A DNA stretch of 22,379 nucleotides, taken from NCBI GenBank assembly GCA_964471155.1, contig CAYYFX010000063.1, positions 1 through 22,379 on the forward strand, read 5' to 3'. Shown here piece after piece: positions 4,918 through 12,405 of this stretch (position 1 is the first letter of the stretch; every line of letters begins with the position of its first letter). Origin of the DNA: CAYYFX01 sp964471155. GTDB lineage: Bacteria > ARS69. The position numbers were made by a program, and so were the translations under genes. The notes below the pieces were generated by a model, which was not told the origin of the DNA, did no database searches, and was given only the letters and a program-made list of their open reading frames with translations.

Positions 4918-7689
4918 GTGCAACGCTTGGCACTGCAAGCACTTGCGATCCTCGCCGCCGCGGCCCTGGCCGCGCCCGGCCCCGCGCGGGCCGCCTCCGA
5001 CCACGAGACCTGCCTGGAGTGCCACGGCGAGAAGGACGCCGGGGAGAACTTCGTCGACGCCGCCGCCTACGCCCGGTCGGTCCACCGGGGCCTGGACTGC
5101 GTGGACTGCCACGGCGACGTGGATGCCGAGGACCTCCCGCACGCGGAGAACCTCGCCAAGGTCGACTGCTCGATGTGCCACGACGACGCGCAGGCCGACT
5201 TCGACATGAGCATCCACGGCACGATGCTGGCGCAGAACGCGCCGTACGCGCCGGACTGCGCGGACTGCCACGGCAAGCACGGGATCCTCCGCTCCACGGA
5301 CCCCGCGTCCCCCACGTACAAGATGAACGTGCCGGCGCTGTGCGGCGGGTGCCACCGCGAGGGCGCGCCGGTGGCCCGCACCTACGACATCCCGCAGAAG
5401 GACATCCTGGAGAACTACTCGGAGTCCATCCACGGCGAGGGCATGTTCCACAAGGGGCTCATCGTGGCGGCGGCGTGCGCGGACTGCCACGGCGCGCACC
5501 GGATCCTGCCGCACACGAACCCGCTGTCCTCCACGTCGCCGCGGAACATCGCGGAGACCTGCATGCAGTGCCACGCGCGCATCGAGCAGGTGCACGCGAA
5601 GATCATCCGCGGCGAGCTCTGGGAGAAGACGCCGGGCGCCCTCCCCGCGTGCACGGACTGCCACCAGCCGCACAAGGTCCGCAAGGAGCTGCTGAGCGTG
5701 ACGCTGTCGAACCGGGACTGCCTGAAGTGCCACCAGGACCCGGGACTGCACGCGGTGTCGGCGGCGGGGGACACGGTGTCCATGTTCGTGGACGCGGCCG
5801 TCGTGGACGCGTCCGTGCACACGAACATGCCGTGCGTGAAGTGCCACGTGGACGTGAACCCGCACCTCACCCGCCCGTGCGAACCCTCCGGCCCGGTGGA
5901 CTGCTCCACCTGCCACGCGAAGATCTCGGACGAGTACTTCGCCAGCGGGCACGGCGAGGCGTTCCTCCGCGGGGACGAGCGCGCGCCGCGGTGCACCACC
6001 TGCCACGGCGGCCACGACGTGATGGACCACACGAAGGAGGACGCCCCCACGTACCGCGCGGCCGTGCCGGCGCTGTGCGGCGAGTGCCACCGGGAGGACG
6101 GGCAGGGGGACCTGGCGGAGCTGTCGCAGCACTCCGCGTTCTCGGACTACTCCACCAGCGTGCACGGGCGCGGCCTCACCGAGAAGGGGCTCCTGCCCAG
6201 CGCGGTGTGCATCGACTGCCACGGCTCCCACATGGTCCTGAAGCACACGGACCCGCGCTCCACGGTGAACCCGAAGAACATCGCGGCCACGTGCGCGTCC
6301 TGCCACCGCGGCATCTACAAGGACTTCATCAAGAGCGTGCACTTCGCGGCGGGGGAGACGGAGAAGGACCTGCCGAACTGCGCGAACTGCCACAGCTCGC
6401 ACACGATCAGCCAGGTGGAGCAGGACGCGTTCATGCGCGAGGTCACGTCGCAGTGCGGGGCCTGCCACGGCGAGCTGGCCGAGACGTACCTGGACACCAT
6501 GCACGGCAAGGCGTACCAGCTCGGCCTGACCGAGGCGGCGAAGTGCTCGGATTGCCACGGCGCGCACGCCATCCTCGCCGTGAACGACCCGCACTCGTCG
6601 GTGGGGCACCGGAACATCGTGGAGACGTGCCGGAAGTGCCACGACGACGCGAACGTCCGCTTCACCGGCTACCTGACGCATGCCACGCACCACGACCCGC
6701 AGAAGTACCCGGTGCTGTTCTGGACGTACTGGGCGATGACCTCGCTCCTCGTCGGCGTGTTCACGTTCTTCGGGATCCACACGGCCCTGTGGCTGCCCAA
6801 GTCCTTCCGGGCGATGCGGGAGCGGAGCTTCCGCGCGCAGGACGAGGCCGCGGCGGCGGAGCGCTACTGGATCCGCCGGTTCAGCCTGCCGCAGCGCCTC
6901 ACGCACCTCGCCGTCATCGTGAGCTTCCTGTCGCTGGCCGCCACCGGGATGATGCTGCGCTTCTCGGGACTGCCCTGGACGGAGTTCCTGGCGAAGCTCT
7001 TCGGTGGCGTGAAGGGCGCGGGGCTGATCCACCGCACCGCGGCGGTGATCACGTTCGGCTACTTCACGTTCCACCTGGCGTCGCTGTGGGTGCACAAGCG
7101 CAAGCGCCGGATGTCGCTCAAGGAGCTCACGCTCGGGCGCGGTTCCATGATGTTCAACCGGAAGGACCTGTCGGACTTCGCGGCCACCATGAAGTGGTTC
7201 TTCGGCCGCGGCCCGCGTCCGGAGTACGGCCGCTGGACCTACTGGGAGAAGTTCGACTACCTCGCGGTCTTCTGGGGCGTCGCGATCATCGGCGCGTCCG
7301 GGCTCATGCTGTGGTTCCCGGAGTTCTTCACGCGGGTCCTGCCGGGCTGGTTCATCAACGTGGCCACCATCATCCACTCGGACGAGGCGCTGCTGGCGGT
7401 GGGCTTCATCTTCACCGTGCACTTCTTCAACACGCACCTGCGTCCCGAGGCGTTCCCCATGGACCTCGTGGTGTTCACCGGGGTGGCGCCGCTCACCGAG
7501 TACAAGCGCGACCGGCCCGCGGAGTACGCCGAGCTGGTGCGCACGGGCGAGATCCGCAAGCGGGTCACCACGCAGGCGCCGTCGAGGCGCGTCACGTTCC
7601 TGGCGCGGGCCTTCGGCTTCCTGTTCCTCGGCGTGGGGCTCACGCTCGTGGTGCTGATCATCTCCTCGCTGATCCTGGGGTACCGGTAG
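4918..7689 (+). CDS. 19-heme c-type cytochrome fused to a six-helix b-type cytochrome (predicted quinone-linked membrane electron carrier)
   Basis: A 923-residue protein. Residues 1-26 are a signal peptide (cut near ARA-AS). Residues 32-575 hold 19 CXXCH heme c sites, with many extra His residues as likely distal ligands. Residues about 599-919 form six membrane helices (about 599-620, 661-683, 703-726, 779-800, 816-838, 895-919). These resemble the cytochrome b subunit of hydrogenase/formate dehydrogenase (PF01292-like), with His in or near the helices (LTHLAV, LIHRTA, FTFHLASLWVH, IIHSDEALL, TVHFFNTH) as b-heme ligands. I infer transfer between the quinone pool and periplasmic carriers. Start: GTG 4918 has GGAG just upstream and begins the signal peptide; GTG 4912 and TTG 4861 are in frame but less likely. 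No maturation or partner gene is adjacent. The gene is divergent from the ECF sigma gene. Confidence 0.9.
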   Translation: MQRLALQALAILAAAALAAPGPARAASDHETCLECHGEKDAGENFVDAAAYARSVHRGLDCVDCHGDVDAEDLPHAENLAKVDCSMCHDDAQADFDMSIHGTMLAQNAPYAPDCADCHGKHGILRSTDPASPTYKMNVPALCGGCHREGAPVARTYDIPQKDILENYSESIHGEGMFHKGLIVAAACADCHGAHRILPHTNPLSSTSPRNIAETCMQCHARIEQVHAKIIRGELWEKTPGALPACTDCHQPHKVRKELLSVTLSNRDCLKCHQDPGLHAVSAAGDTVSMFVDAAVVDASVHTNMPCVKCHVDVNPHLTRPCEPSGPVDCSTCHAKISDEYFASGHGEAFLRGDERAPRCTTCHGGHDVMDHTKEDAPTYRAAVPALCGECHREDGQGDLAELSQHSAFSDYSTSVHGRGLTEKGLLPSAVCIDCHGSHMVLKHTDPRSTVNPKNIAATCASCHRGIYKDFIKSVHFAAGETEKDLPNCANCHSSHTISQVEQDAFMREVTSQCGACHGELAETYLDTMHGKAYQLGLTEAAKCSDCHGAHAILAVNDPHSSVGHRNIVETCRKCHDDANVRFTGYLTHATHHDPQKYPVLFWTYWAMTSLLVGVFTFFGIHTALWLPKSFRAMRERSFRAQDEAAAAERYWIRRFSLPQRLTHLAVIVSFLSLAATGMMLRFSGLPWTEFLAKLFGGVKGAGLIHRTAAVITFGYFTFHLASLWVHKRKRRMSLKELTLGRGSMMFNRKDLSDFAATMKWFFGRGPRPEYGRWTYWEKFDYLAVFWGVAIIGASGLMLWFPEFFTRVLPGWFINVATIIHSDEALLAVGFIFTVHFFNTHLRPEAFPMDLVVFTGVAPLTEYKRDRPAEYAELVRTGEIRKRVTTQAPSRRVTFLARAFGFLFLGVGLTLVVLIISSLILGYR

Positions 7690-7716
7690 CGCCGCGGTGC
7701 GGGAGGTGGGGCGCCG

Positions 7717-8196
7717 TCAGTCCTCCAGGAGGGTCTGCCAGTAGTGCTCCGCGCGGGCGAGGAGATCCGCGGTGTTCTCCTCGCGGTCCCACAGCGCGCG
7801 CGCGTCCGCGTCCGGGGTGCGGGAGAACAGCAGCAGCCGCCCGTCCACGATCTCGAACGCCGACGGGTCCGGATCCCACCGGATGCCGTGGGAGATGCCG
7901 TAGGCGCACCAGCCGCCGAACGCCGGCTCGAAGCGCTCCGGGTCCGCGCCGAAGGTGGCGGCCTGCGTCTCGTCCGTGAAGTGGTAGGTGATGCCGCGCC
8001 ACTTCCGAGAGACCGCGGCCGAGCCCATCTGCGGCTCGCCGGCCTCGAAGTACGAGACGGGGCTGTACCCGTGCAGCGCCACGCCGGTGGAGTCCACGTT
8101 GTAGGCGGTGAGGCCGGGGCGGCCCGGGGCCTCCGGGAGACAACCCGCCAGCAGGAGCGCCGCCAGCACTCCGGACGTCCATTCGGCTCGACGCAT
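7717..8196 (-). CDS. YHS-domain lipoprotein
   Basis: A 159-residue exported lipoprotein: basic start MRRAEW, a hydrophobic stretch and lipobox LLLAGC (Cys19), so it is probably lipidated and membrane-anchored. Residues about 30-105 carry a YHS-type domain: ALHGYSPVSYFEAGEPQMGS, then WRGITYHFTDETQAATFGAD, PERFEPAFGGWCAYG. YHS domains are small folds found with metal-handling proteins; here the tight Cys-pair metal motif is not obvious (Cys98 region GGWCAYG), so metal binding is uncertain. Residues about 115-159 form a strand plus a C-terminal helix (AEHYWQTLLED). ATG 8194-8196 has GGAGGG at six bases. A TATTCT hexamer (8272-8277) is a possible -10. It converges with the cytochrome gene, 27 bases apart. 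Confidence 0.85.
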   Translation of the reverse strand: MRRAEWTSGVLAALLLAGCLPEAPGRPGLTAYNVDSTGVALHGYSPVSYFEAGEPQMGSAAVSRKWRGITYHFTDETQAATFGADPERFEPAFGGWCAYGISHGIRWDPDPSAFEIVDGRLLLFSRTPDADARALWDREENTADLLARAEHYWQTLLED

Positions 8197-8317
8197 CGGA
8201 CCCTCCGCTCCGCGTGCCGCCGGCGGGTCGCCGTTCGGGGTCCCGACCGGGCCCCCGCCGCAGTCACCCCGAGAATACCGAAAACGGAGCGGCCGGACAG
8301 CTATCGACGCGGCGCCG

Positions 8318-8815
8318 TCACTTCCGGGCGCGGGGGTTCAGCAGCGCGGGGTCCAGGTCGGCCTGGACCTTCCTCAGCTCCGCCGAGACGGCCTTGAGGT
8401 CCGCGGTCCAGAACGTGCCGTCGGCGTAGCGGATCCGGCTCACGTAGGCCACCCCGGTCTGGAACGAGAAGTTCGCGGGCGTGTCCGTGACCCAGGTCCG
8501 CTTGTCGGCCGCGCCGGGGACGAGGTCCCGGATGCCGACGCCGGCCGTGCGGTCGAGGAACTGGTCCCACAGGTCGAAGCTGACGAGCGCGATCTCCACG
8601 GCCGCGATCGTGCGGTCGCTGGAGTTCTCGTAGGCCACCGTGTGCCGGATCCCCTCCGGGGCGCTGGACGCGCCCTCCTGGTACGCGGCGCCGTACGCGG
8701 TGATGCGCACGGGCGAGCCCGGCTGCGCGATGACGCGGGTCAGCGGTTCGAGCGCGTGGGCACGGGGCGCGAGGAGGACGAGCAGGGCCAGGCACACGGC
8801 GACGCGAGGGATCAT
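8318..8815 (-). CDS. Exported protein of unknown function, beta-rich (FxLYD-like fold possible)
   Basis: A 165-residue protein with a clean signal peptide (MIPRVAVCLALLVLLAPRAHA, cut near residue 21). The mature part looks like an Ig-like beta sandwich: PVRITAYGAAYQ, then IRHTVAYENSSDRTIAAVEI, ALVSFDLWDQFLDR, and TGVAYVSRIRYADGTFWTAD. The alternation of 'neighbourly bond' phrases such as YENSSDRTIAAVEI resembles FxLYD-type domains, but I cannot assign a family. A charged C-terminal helix (about 140-160) follows. Start ATG 8813-8815 has AGGAGG at about six bases. A much longer open frame runs upstream to 11065 but crosses other genes as low-complexity sequence and is rejected. The gene is divergent from the sugar dehydrogenase gene. 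Confidence 0.75.
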   Translation of the reverse strand: MIPRVAVCLALLVLLAPRAHALEPLTRVIAQPGSPVRITAYGAAYQEGASSAPEGIRHTVAYENSSDRTIAAVEIALVSFDLWDQFLDRTAGVGIRDLVPGAADKRTWVTDTPANFSFQTGVAYVSRIRYADGTFWTADLKAVSAELRKVQADLDPALLNPRARK

Positions 8816-8863
8816 GACGGTCCTCCTGCACGGGAGCGGAGTTCGGGGAAGGTCGACCGCGGC

Positions 8864-8869
8864 AGTATA
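8864..8869 (-). promoter_or_regulatory. Candidate -10 box (TATACT) for the exported beta-rich protein
   Basis: TATACT on the minus strand matches TATAAT at 5 of 6 positions, about 49 bases upstream of the ATG at 8815, with a strong AGGAGG in the leader. A weak -35 (TTCAAG) lies 16 bases upstream. Confidence 0.4.
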
Positions 8870-8886
8870 CGCCGGACGCCGCGGAC

Positions 8887-8916
8887 TTGAACCGGCTTCC
8901 GTGCGGCGGCTACCGT
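8887..8916 (+). promoter_or_regulatory. Candidate promoter (TTGAAC-N18-TACCGT) for the sugar dehydrogenase
   Basis: TTGAAC (8887-8892) and TACCGT (8911-8916) are 18 bases apart and 28 bases before the ATG at 8945. Matches are 4 of 6 and 3 of 6. The -35 overlaps the upstream end of the divergent promoter candidate. Confidence 0.3.
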
Positions 8917-8944
8917 GAGGGCTCCTCGAACCGGAGCGCCCGCC

Positions 8945-10522
8945 ATGTCGCGTCGACGTCCCGCGCTGCCCGTGCTCGCCGTCCTGCTCGTCCTGCTCGG
9001 CGGAACCGAACGGACGCGCGCCCAGGGCGAGAACCCGCCGCCGGGGTTCCTCTTCGAGCCGGTCATCACCGGGATCTTCGAGCCCGGACGGCCGGTGGGG
9101 TTCGCCCACCTGCCCGACGGCCGCGTCCTCCTCGTGGAGCGCAACACGGGCTTCGTCCGCGTCCATGTGCCGGGATCCGCAACGGCCCCCGTGCGGTACA
9201 TCGTGCCGGACGTGGCCATCGAGGCGGAGCGCGGCCTCCTGGGAGTCGCCGTGGACCCGGCGTGGCCCGCGCGCCCGTACGTGTACCTGTACTACACGCA
9301 CACGAGTCACTTCGGGCGCGTGGAGATGCTCACGGCGTCGGGCGACCTCTCCGATCCCGGCAGCGCCTCGGTGACCCTCGGCTCGCCGTACCTGCTGCTC
9401 GACGACCTGCCGGACGCGTTGAACATCCACAACGGCGGCACGCTGCGCTTCGGCCCCGACGGCATGCTCTACCTGAGCCTCGGCGACGACGGCGCCGCCT
9501 GCAACGCGCAGGATCCGGCCATCCTCGCCGGCGCCATCCTTCGGCTGGACGTCTCCTCGATGCCGGGGGCGGGCGGCGGCCCGCCGCCGAAGGCGGACCT
9601 CGTGCCGGCGGGGAACCCGTTCCCGGGTCCCGGCGACGCGGAGCGGCTGGTGTGGGTCACGGGCCTGCGGAACCCGTACCGCTTCACGATCGATCCGCTG
9701 ACGAACGACCTCGCGATCGGCGATGTCGGGCTCACGAGCTTCGAGGAGATCGACGTGGTGCGGTACGCGACCGACGCGGGCGCGAATTACGGGTGGCCGC
9801 ACCGCGAGGGCTTCGTGGATCCGGGGCTGGGCTGGTCGTGCGGTGCGGGCGCCACGTTCACCGATCCCGCGTACGTGTACGCGCACCTGTTCGGCGCGGC
9901 GATCGTCGCGGGGCCGATCTACCGCGCGCCCGCCGGCGGCGCGCACGCGTTCCCCCCGGAGTACGAGGGAAGCCTCTTCTTCGGGGACTTCTACCAGGCG
10001 TTCCTGCGGCGCCTCGTCTTCGACGGCGCGCAGTGGGTGCTCGCGCCGCCGGTGCCCGGGCAGCCGAGCGCGGACGACTGGGGGACCGGCTTCGCGTACT
10101 ACGCGGACATGCAGACCGGTCCCGACGGCGCGATCCACCTCCTGCGGCTGTTCCCGTCGGGCGGGCGCACCAGCGGGCTGTACCGGATCGTGCCCGATCC
10201 GGCGGTGGGCGCGCCGGAGCCGGTCGCGGCTGCCGGCGCCTCGGGGGCGGGCCGCGTCACGGCCGTGCCGAATCCCGCGATCGCGGGCGCGGGCGTGGAT
10301 CTCGTGTGGGACGCCCCGCGGCGCGGCCCGGCCACGGTGCACCTCGTGGATGCGGGCGGCCGCTCGCTGCGCCGGTGGATCGTGGACGCGACGGATCCGG
10401 TCGCGCGCGTGCGCTGGGACGGCCGGGCCGCCGGCGGTCGGCCGGTGCCGCCGGGCGTCTACTTCGTGCGCGTGGAGAGCGAGGGCGACGTGGCGCGCGG
10501 GCGCGCCGTCCTGGTCCGGTGA
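8945..10522 (+). CDS. Secreted PQQ-dependent sugar dehydrogenase-like beta-propeller with FlgD/Ig-like C-terminal domain
   Basis: A 525-residue protein. Residues 1-27 are a signal peptide (cut after TRAQ). Residues about 35-425 are a soluble glucose/sorbosone-dehydrogenase beta-propeller (GSDH, PF07995): GRPVGFAHLPDGRVLLVER, ERGLLGVAVDPAW, IHNGGTLRFGPDGMLYLSLG (His162), GLRNPYRFTIDP, IGDVGLTSFEEIDVV, ANYGWPHREG, and SLFFGDFYQ. These fit the repeating blade motifs and the PQQ pocket of the family, which oxidises sugars or related alcohols. Residues about 435-525 are a FlgD-type Ig domain (RVTAVPNPAIAG at the front, PVPPGVYFVRVE at the end), a common C-terminal tail of secreted FCB-group enzymes that may act in export or surface attachment. 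ATG 8945 has GGAG eight bases before it. Substrate unknown. Confidence 0.88.
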   Translation: MSRRRPALPVLAVLLVLLGGTERTRAQGENPPPGFLFEPVITGIFEPGRPVGFAHLPDGRVLLVERNTGFVRVHVPGSATAPVRYIVPDVAIEAERGLLGVAVDPAWPARPYVYLYYTHTSHFGRVEMLTASGDLSDPGSASVTLGSPYLLLDDLPDALNIHNGGTLRFGPDGMLYLSLGDDGAACNAQDPAILAGAILRLDVSSMPGAGGGPPPKADLVPAGNPFPGPGDAERLVWVTGLRNPYRFTIDPLTNDLAIGDVGLTSFEEIDVVRYATDAGANYGWPHREGFVDPGLGWSCGAGATFTDPAYVYAHLFGAAIVAGPIYRAPAGGAHAFPPEYEGSLFFGDFYQAFLRRLVFDGAQWVLAPPVPGQPSADDWGTGFAYYADMQTGPDGAIHLLRLFPSGGRTSGLYRIVPDPAVGAPEPVAAAGASGAGRVTAVPNPAIAGAGVDLVWDAPRRGPATVHLVDAGGRSLRRWIVDATDPVARVRWDGRAAGGRPVPPGVYFVRVESEGDVARGRAVLVR

Positions 10523-10523
10523 G

Positions 10524-10553
10524 GCGGCGGCGCTCCGGCCGGGGCGCCGCCGC
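10524..10553. terminator. GC-rich hairpin between convergent genes (possible bidirectional terminator)
   Basis: A perfect 10-bp stem (10524-10533 with 10544-10553, GCGGCGGCGC/GCGCCGCCGC) with a 10-base loop fills the 40-base space between the sugar dehydrogenase stop and the blaR1-like stop. There is no T-rich run on either side, so intrinsic termination is uncertain. Confidence 0.4.
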
Positions 10554-10562
10554 GGCGGATGT

Positions 10563-11969
10563 TCAGCACTCGTCTTCCGGCGCGGGTTTCGGCGCGGGTG
10601 CCGGCACCGGTGCGGGCTGCGGGCCGGAGACCTCCGGCGGCGCGGCCTCGCGTCGCGCGCGCCACTCCGCCTCCATGGCCTCCCGCTGCCGCGCCATCTC
10701 CTCCGCGCGCCGCGCCATGAATTCGGCCTGACGCCGCGCGGCCTCGCCCTGGCGCGCGATCTCCTCCATCTCCGGGCCGAGTTCGGCGGCGCGAGCCAGC
10801 AGCTCCGCGCGGCGCAGCTCCAGCGCATGCAGCTCCGCCTCGAGCGCGCGGAACTCCTCCTCGAGCGCGGGCGGCGATGGCGCCGGCGGGAGGGGAGCGG
10901 ACACGCCCGGCACCGGCACGCCCGGTGCGGGCACGCCCGGTGCGGGCGTCCCCGGCGCGGGCGGTCCCGGTGCCGCGACGGGCGCGGGCGGCGCGAGGTC
11001 GTCGGGCGTCGCCGCGGGCACCTCCGACGTGGGAGCGACGAGCAGGGCGAGCCCGAGCGCGACACCCGCGGCGAGCAGCGCGCGGCGATCGAGCGGACGT
11101 TCGGGGGACCGGTGCAGGATCATGGTCAACCTCTCCTCGAGTTGGCGGACACCGATGCCGGTGGCGAGCGCCGGCATCTCCGGGCGGGGCGGGACGAGAA
11201 ACGCGGCGGCGGAGACGAGCGCGTCGGCGTAGGCGCGCGCGGCGGCCGGGCGATGCCGCACGACGAGTTCGTCGCACGCCCGCTCCTCCGCGGCGCGGAG
11301 ATTGCGGCGCGCCCACCACGCCACCGGATGCCACCACCAGAGCGCCACGATGAGGAGCTCGGCCGGACGCAGCCACGGATCCCCGCGCCTCACGTGCGCC
11401 AGCTCGTGCGCGAGGAGCGCGTCGAGCTGCGCGTCCGGGAGGCGCGCGACGAGCGCTGCGGGCAGCAGGATCTCCGGCCGCGGGGCCGCGGTCACCGCGG
11501 GCGCGATGCGCGCGGCCACGACACGCACGCGCGGCGCGCCGCGCAGCCCCAGCTCGCGGGCGATGCGATCCGCGCGCGCCTGCAGCGCGGGCGGCGCGGA
11601 GGGGACGCCGCGGAGCCGGCGGGCGAAGCGGAAGGTGCGGAACGCGGCGAGCGACAGCAGAGCGAGCGTTCCCGCGAGCGCGGCGAGCGGCAGGGCGACG
11701 CCGGCCACCGGGTCCGGCGTCGTCGGGGAGGGCGGGAGGACGAACCCCGGCCCGGCGGCCGGCGCCTCGGGCACGCACGCGGGCGGCTCTGTCCAGGACG
11801 GAAGCACCGGCCAGTCGAACACGGGGACCGCCACGAGCCGCAGGAGGACGACGCCCCAGGCCGCATGCACCAGCGCCGGCCGGCGCACGTGCCGTGCCGC
11901 CAGCGCCACCGACGCCGCCAGCGCGGTGGCGGCCACTGCGTTGCCGACGATCCACGGCGCGCCGGTCAT
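10563..11969 (-). CDS. BlaR1-like M56 membrane zinc metalloprotease with Pro-rich repeat and coiled-coil C-terminus
   Basis: A 468-residue membrane protein. Helices lie at about residues 8-27, 33-51 and 90-111, then a cytoplasmic M56 protease domain with LLAHELAHVRRGD (zinc His188, Glu189, His192) and EERACDE (third ligand Glu228 or 229), a hydrophobic WWWHPVAWWARR stretch and a last helix at about 298-314. In BlaR1/MecR1 a penicillin-binding sensor follows. Here there are only five tandem Pro/Gly pentapeptide-like units (about 331-355), a charged coiled coil (about 369-443) and a Pro/Ala tail ending EDEC. The ATG (11967-11969) overlaps the blaI-like TGA as ATGA. It presumably cleaves its BlaI-type repressor partner after sensing an envelope signal, but the sensing part is not the classical one, and beta-lactam response should not be assumed. 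Confidence 0.88.
   Translation of the reverse strand: MTGAPWIVGNAVAATALAASVALAARHVRRPALVHAAWGVVLLRLVAVPVFDWPVLPSWTEPPACVPEAPAAGPGFVLPPSPTTPDPVAGVALPLAALAGTLALLSLAAFRTFRFARRLRGVPSAPPALQARADRIARELGLRGAPRVRVVAARIAPAVTAAPRPEILLPAALVARLPDAQLDALLAHELAHVRRGDPWLRPAELLIVALWWWHPVAWWARRNLRAAEERACDELVVRHRPAAARAYADALVSAAAFLVPPRPEMPALATGIGVRQLEERLTMILHRSPERPLDRRALLAAGVALGLALLVAPTSEVPAATPDDLAPPAPVAAPGPPAPGTPAPGVPAPGVPVPGVSAPLPPAPSPPALEEEFRALEAELHALELRRAELLARAAELGPEMEEIARQGEAARRQAEFMARRAEEMARQREAMEAEWRARREAAPPEVSGPQPAPVPAPAPKPAPEDEC
10903..10977 (-). repeat. Five tandem 15-bp repeats encoding Pro/Gly pentapeptides in the BlaR1-like protein
   Basis: Five adjacent 15-base units (10903, 10918, 10933, 10948, 10963) are nearly identical; units 2 and 3 are exact copies. 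They encode APGVP/APGTP-type pentapeptides, a flexible periplasmic spacer just after the last membrane helix. Units this similar suggest recent slippage and probable length variation between strains. Confidence 0.8.
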
Positions 11970-12373
11970 GCGCGCTTCCCCCGGTCCAGGCGGTCCACCA
12001 GTTCGCGCAGGGCCTTGACGTCCCTCGCGGAGAGTCGGCGTGCGTCCACGAGCTGCGTGAGCAGCGGCGCGAGCGATCCCTCGCAGAGCTTGTCCGCGGC
12101 GTCCTGCAGGCGGCGGTCGATCAGGTCCCCGCGCGAGACCGTGGCGGCGTACAGGTTGCGCCGGCCGTCGCGCCGCCGCCGCACGCAGCGTCGCGCTTCC
12201 AGCCGCTCCAGGAGCTTCTGCACGGTGGCGTACCCGGATGCGTCCCCGCCCGGATAGAGCACGTCCGTGAGCTCCCGGATCGTGGCGGACTCCCGCTCCC
12301 ACAGCAGCTTGAGGACGGCCAGCTCGGCATCGGGGACATCGGCGCGGGGGGTCGTGCTGCGCGGTGCGGGCAC
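11966..12373 (-). CDS. BlaI/MecI/CopY-family transcriptional repressor
   Basis: A 135-residue regulator. Residues about 13-82 form the winged helix-turn-helix: AELAVLKLLWERESATIREL, then the recognition helix SGYATVQKLLERLEARRCV, and wing RRRRDGRRNLYAA. Residues about 83-130 form the dimerisation helices, where BlaI-type proteins are cut by their M56 protease partner. Start GTG 12371-12373 is decided by a perfect AAGGAGG (12379-12385) five bases upstream. It is the first gene of the operon with the BlaR1-like protease, overlapping it by ATGA. A strong sigma-70-type promoter with two inverted repeats lies directly upstream, which suggests autorepression. Which other genes it controls is unknown; the divergent exported-protein gene at 12509 is a candidate. 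Confidence 0.93.
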   Translation of the reverse strand: MPAPRSTTPRADVPDAELAVLKLLWERESATIRELTDVLYPGGDASGYATVQKLLERLEARRCVRRRRDGRRNLYAATVSRGDLIDRRLQDAADKLCEGSLAPLLTQLVDARRLSARDVKALRELVDRLDRGKRA

Positions 12374-12389
12374 ACGGGCCTCCTTGGTC

Positions 12390-12402
12390 AGACGATCTGT
12401 CT
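12390..12402. promoter_or_regulatory. Putative BlaI-type operator 2 (AGAC-N5-GTCT), downstream of the -10
   Basis: Inverted repeat AGAC-GATCT-GTCT, just downstream of the -10 element of the regulator operon. Its centre is 22 bases from that of the second, identical-form repeat at 12412-12424, i.e. two helical turns, so two dimers could bind the same DNA face. Confidence 0.5.
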
Positions 12403-12405
12403 TGG

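Noticed and set aside
4729..7437. A 902-codon open frame antisense to the multiheme cytochrome
   Set aside because: It is an Arg/Val/His/Ala-rich shadow of the GC-rich cytochrome gene with no domain, start signal or membrane/signal pattern.
8318..11065. A 915-codon minus-strand frame covering the sugar dehydrogenase
   Set aside because: Only the last 165 codons (from ATG 8815, with signal peptide and AGGAGG) look like a protein; the rest is antisense low-complexity sequence.
10563..12373. A beta-lactam resistance operon
   Set aside because: There is a BlaI/BlaR1-type pair, but no penicillin-binding sensor domain and no beta-lactamase or PBP2a gene in the window.
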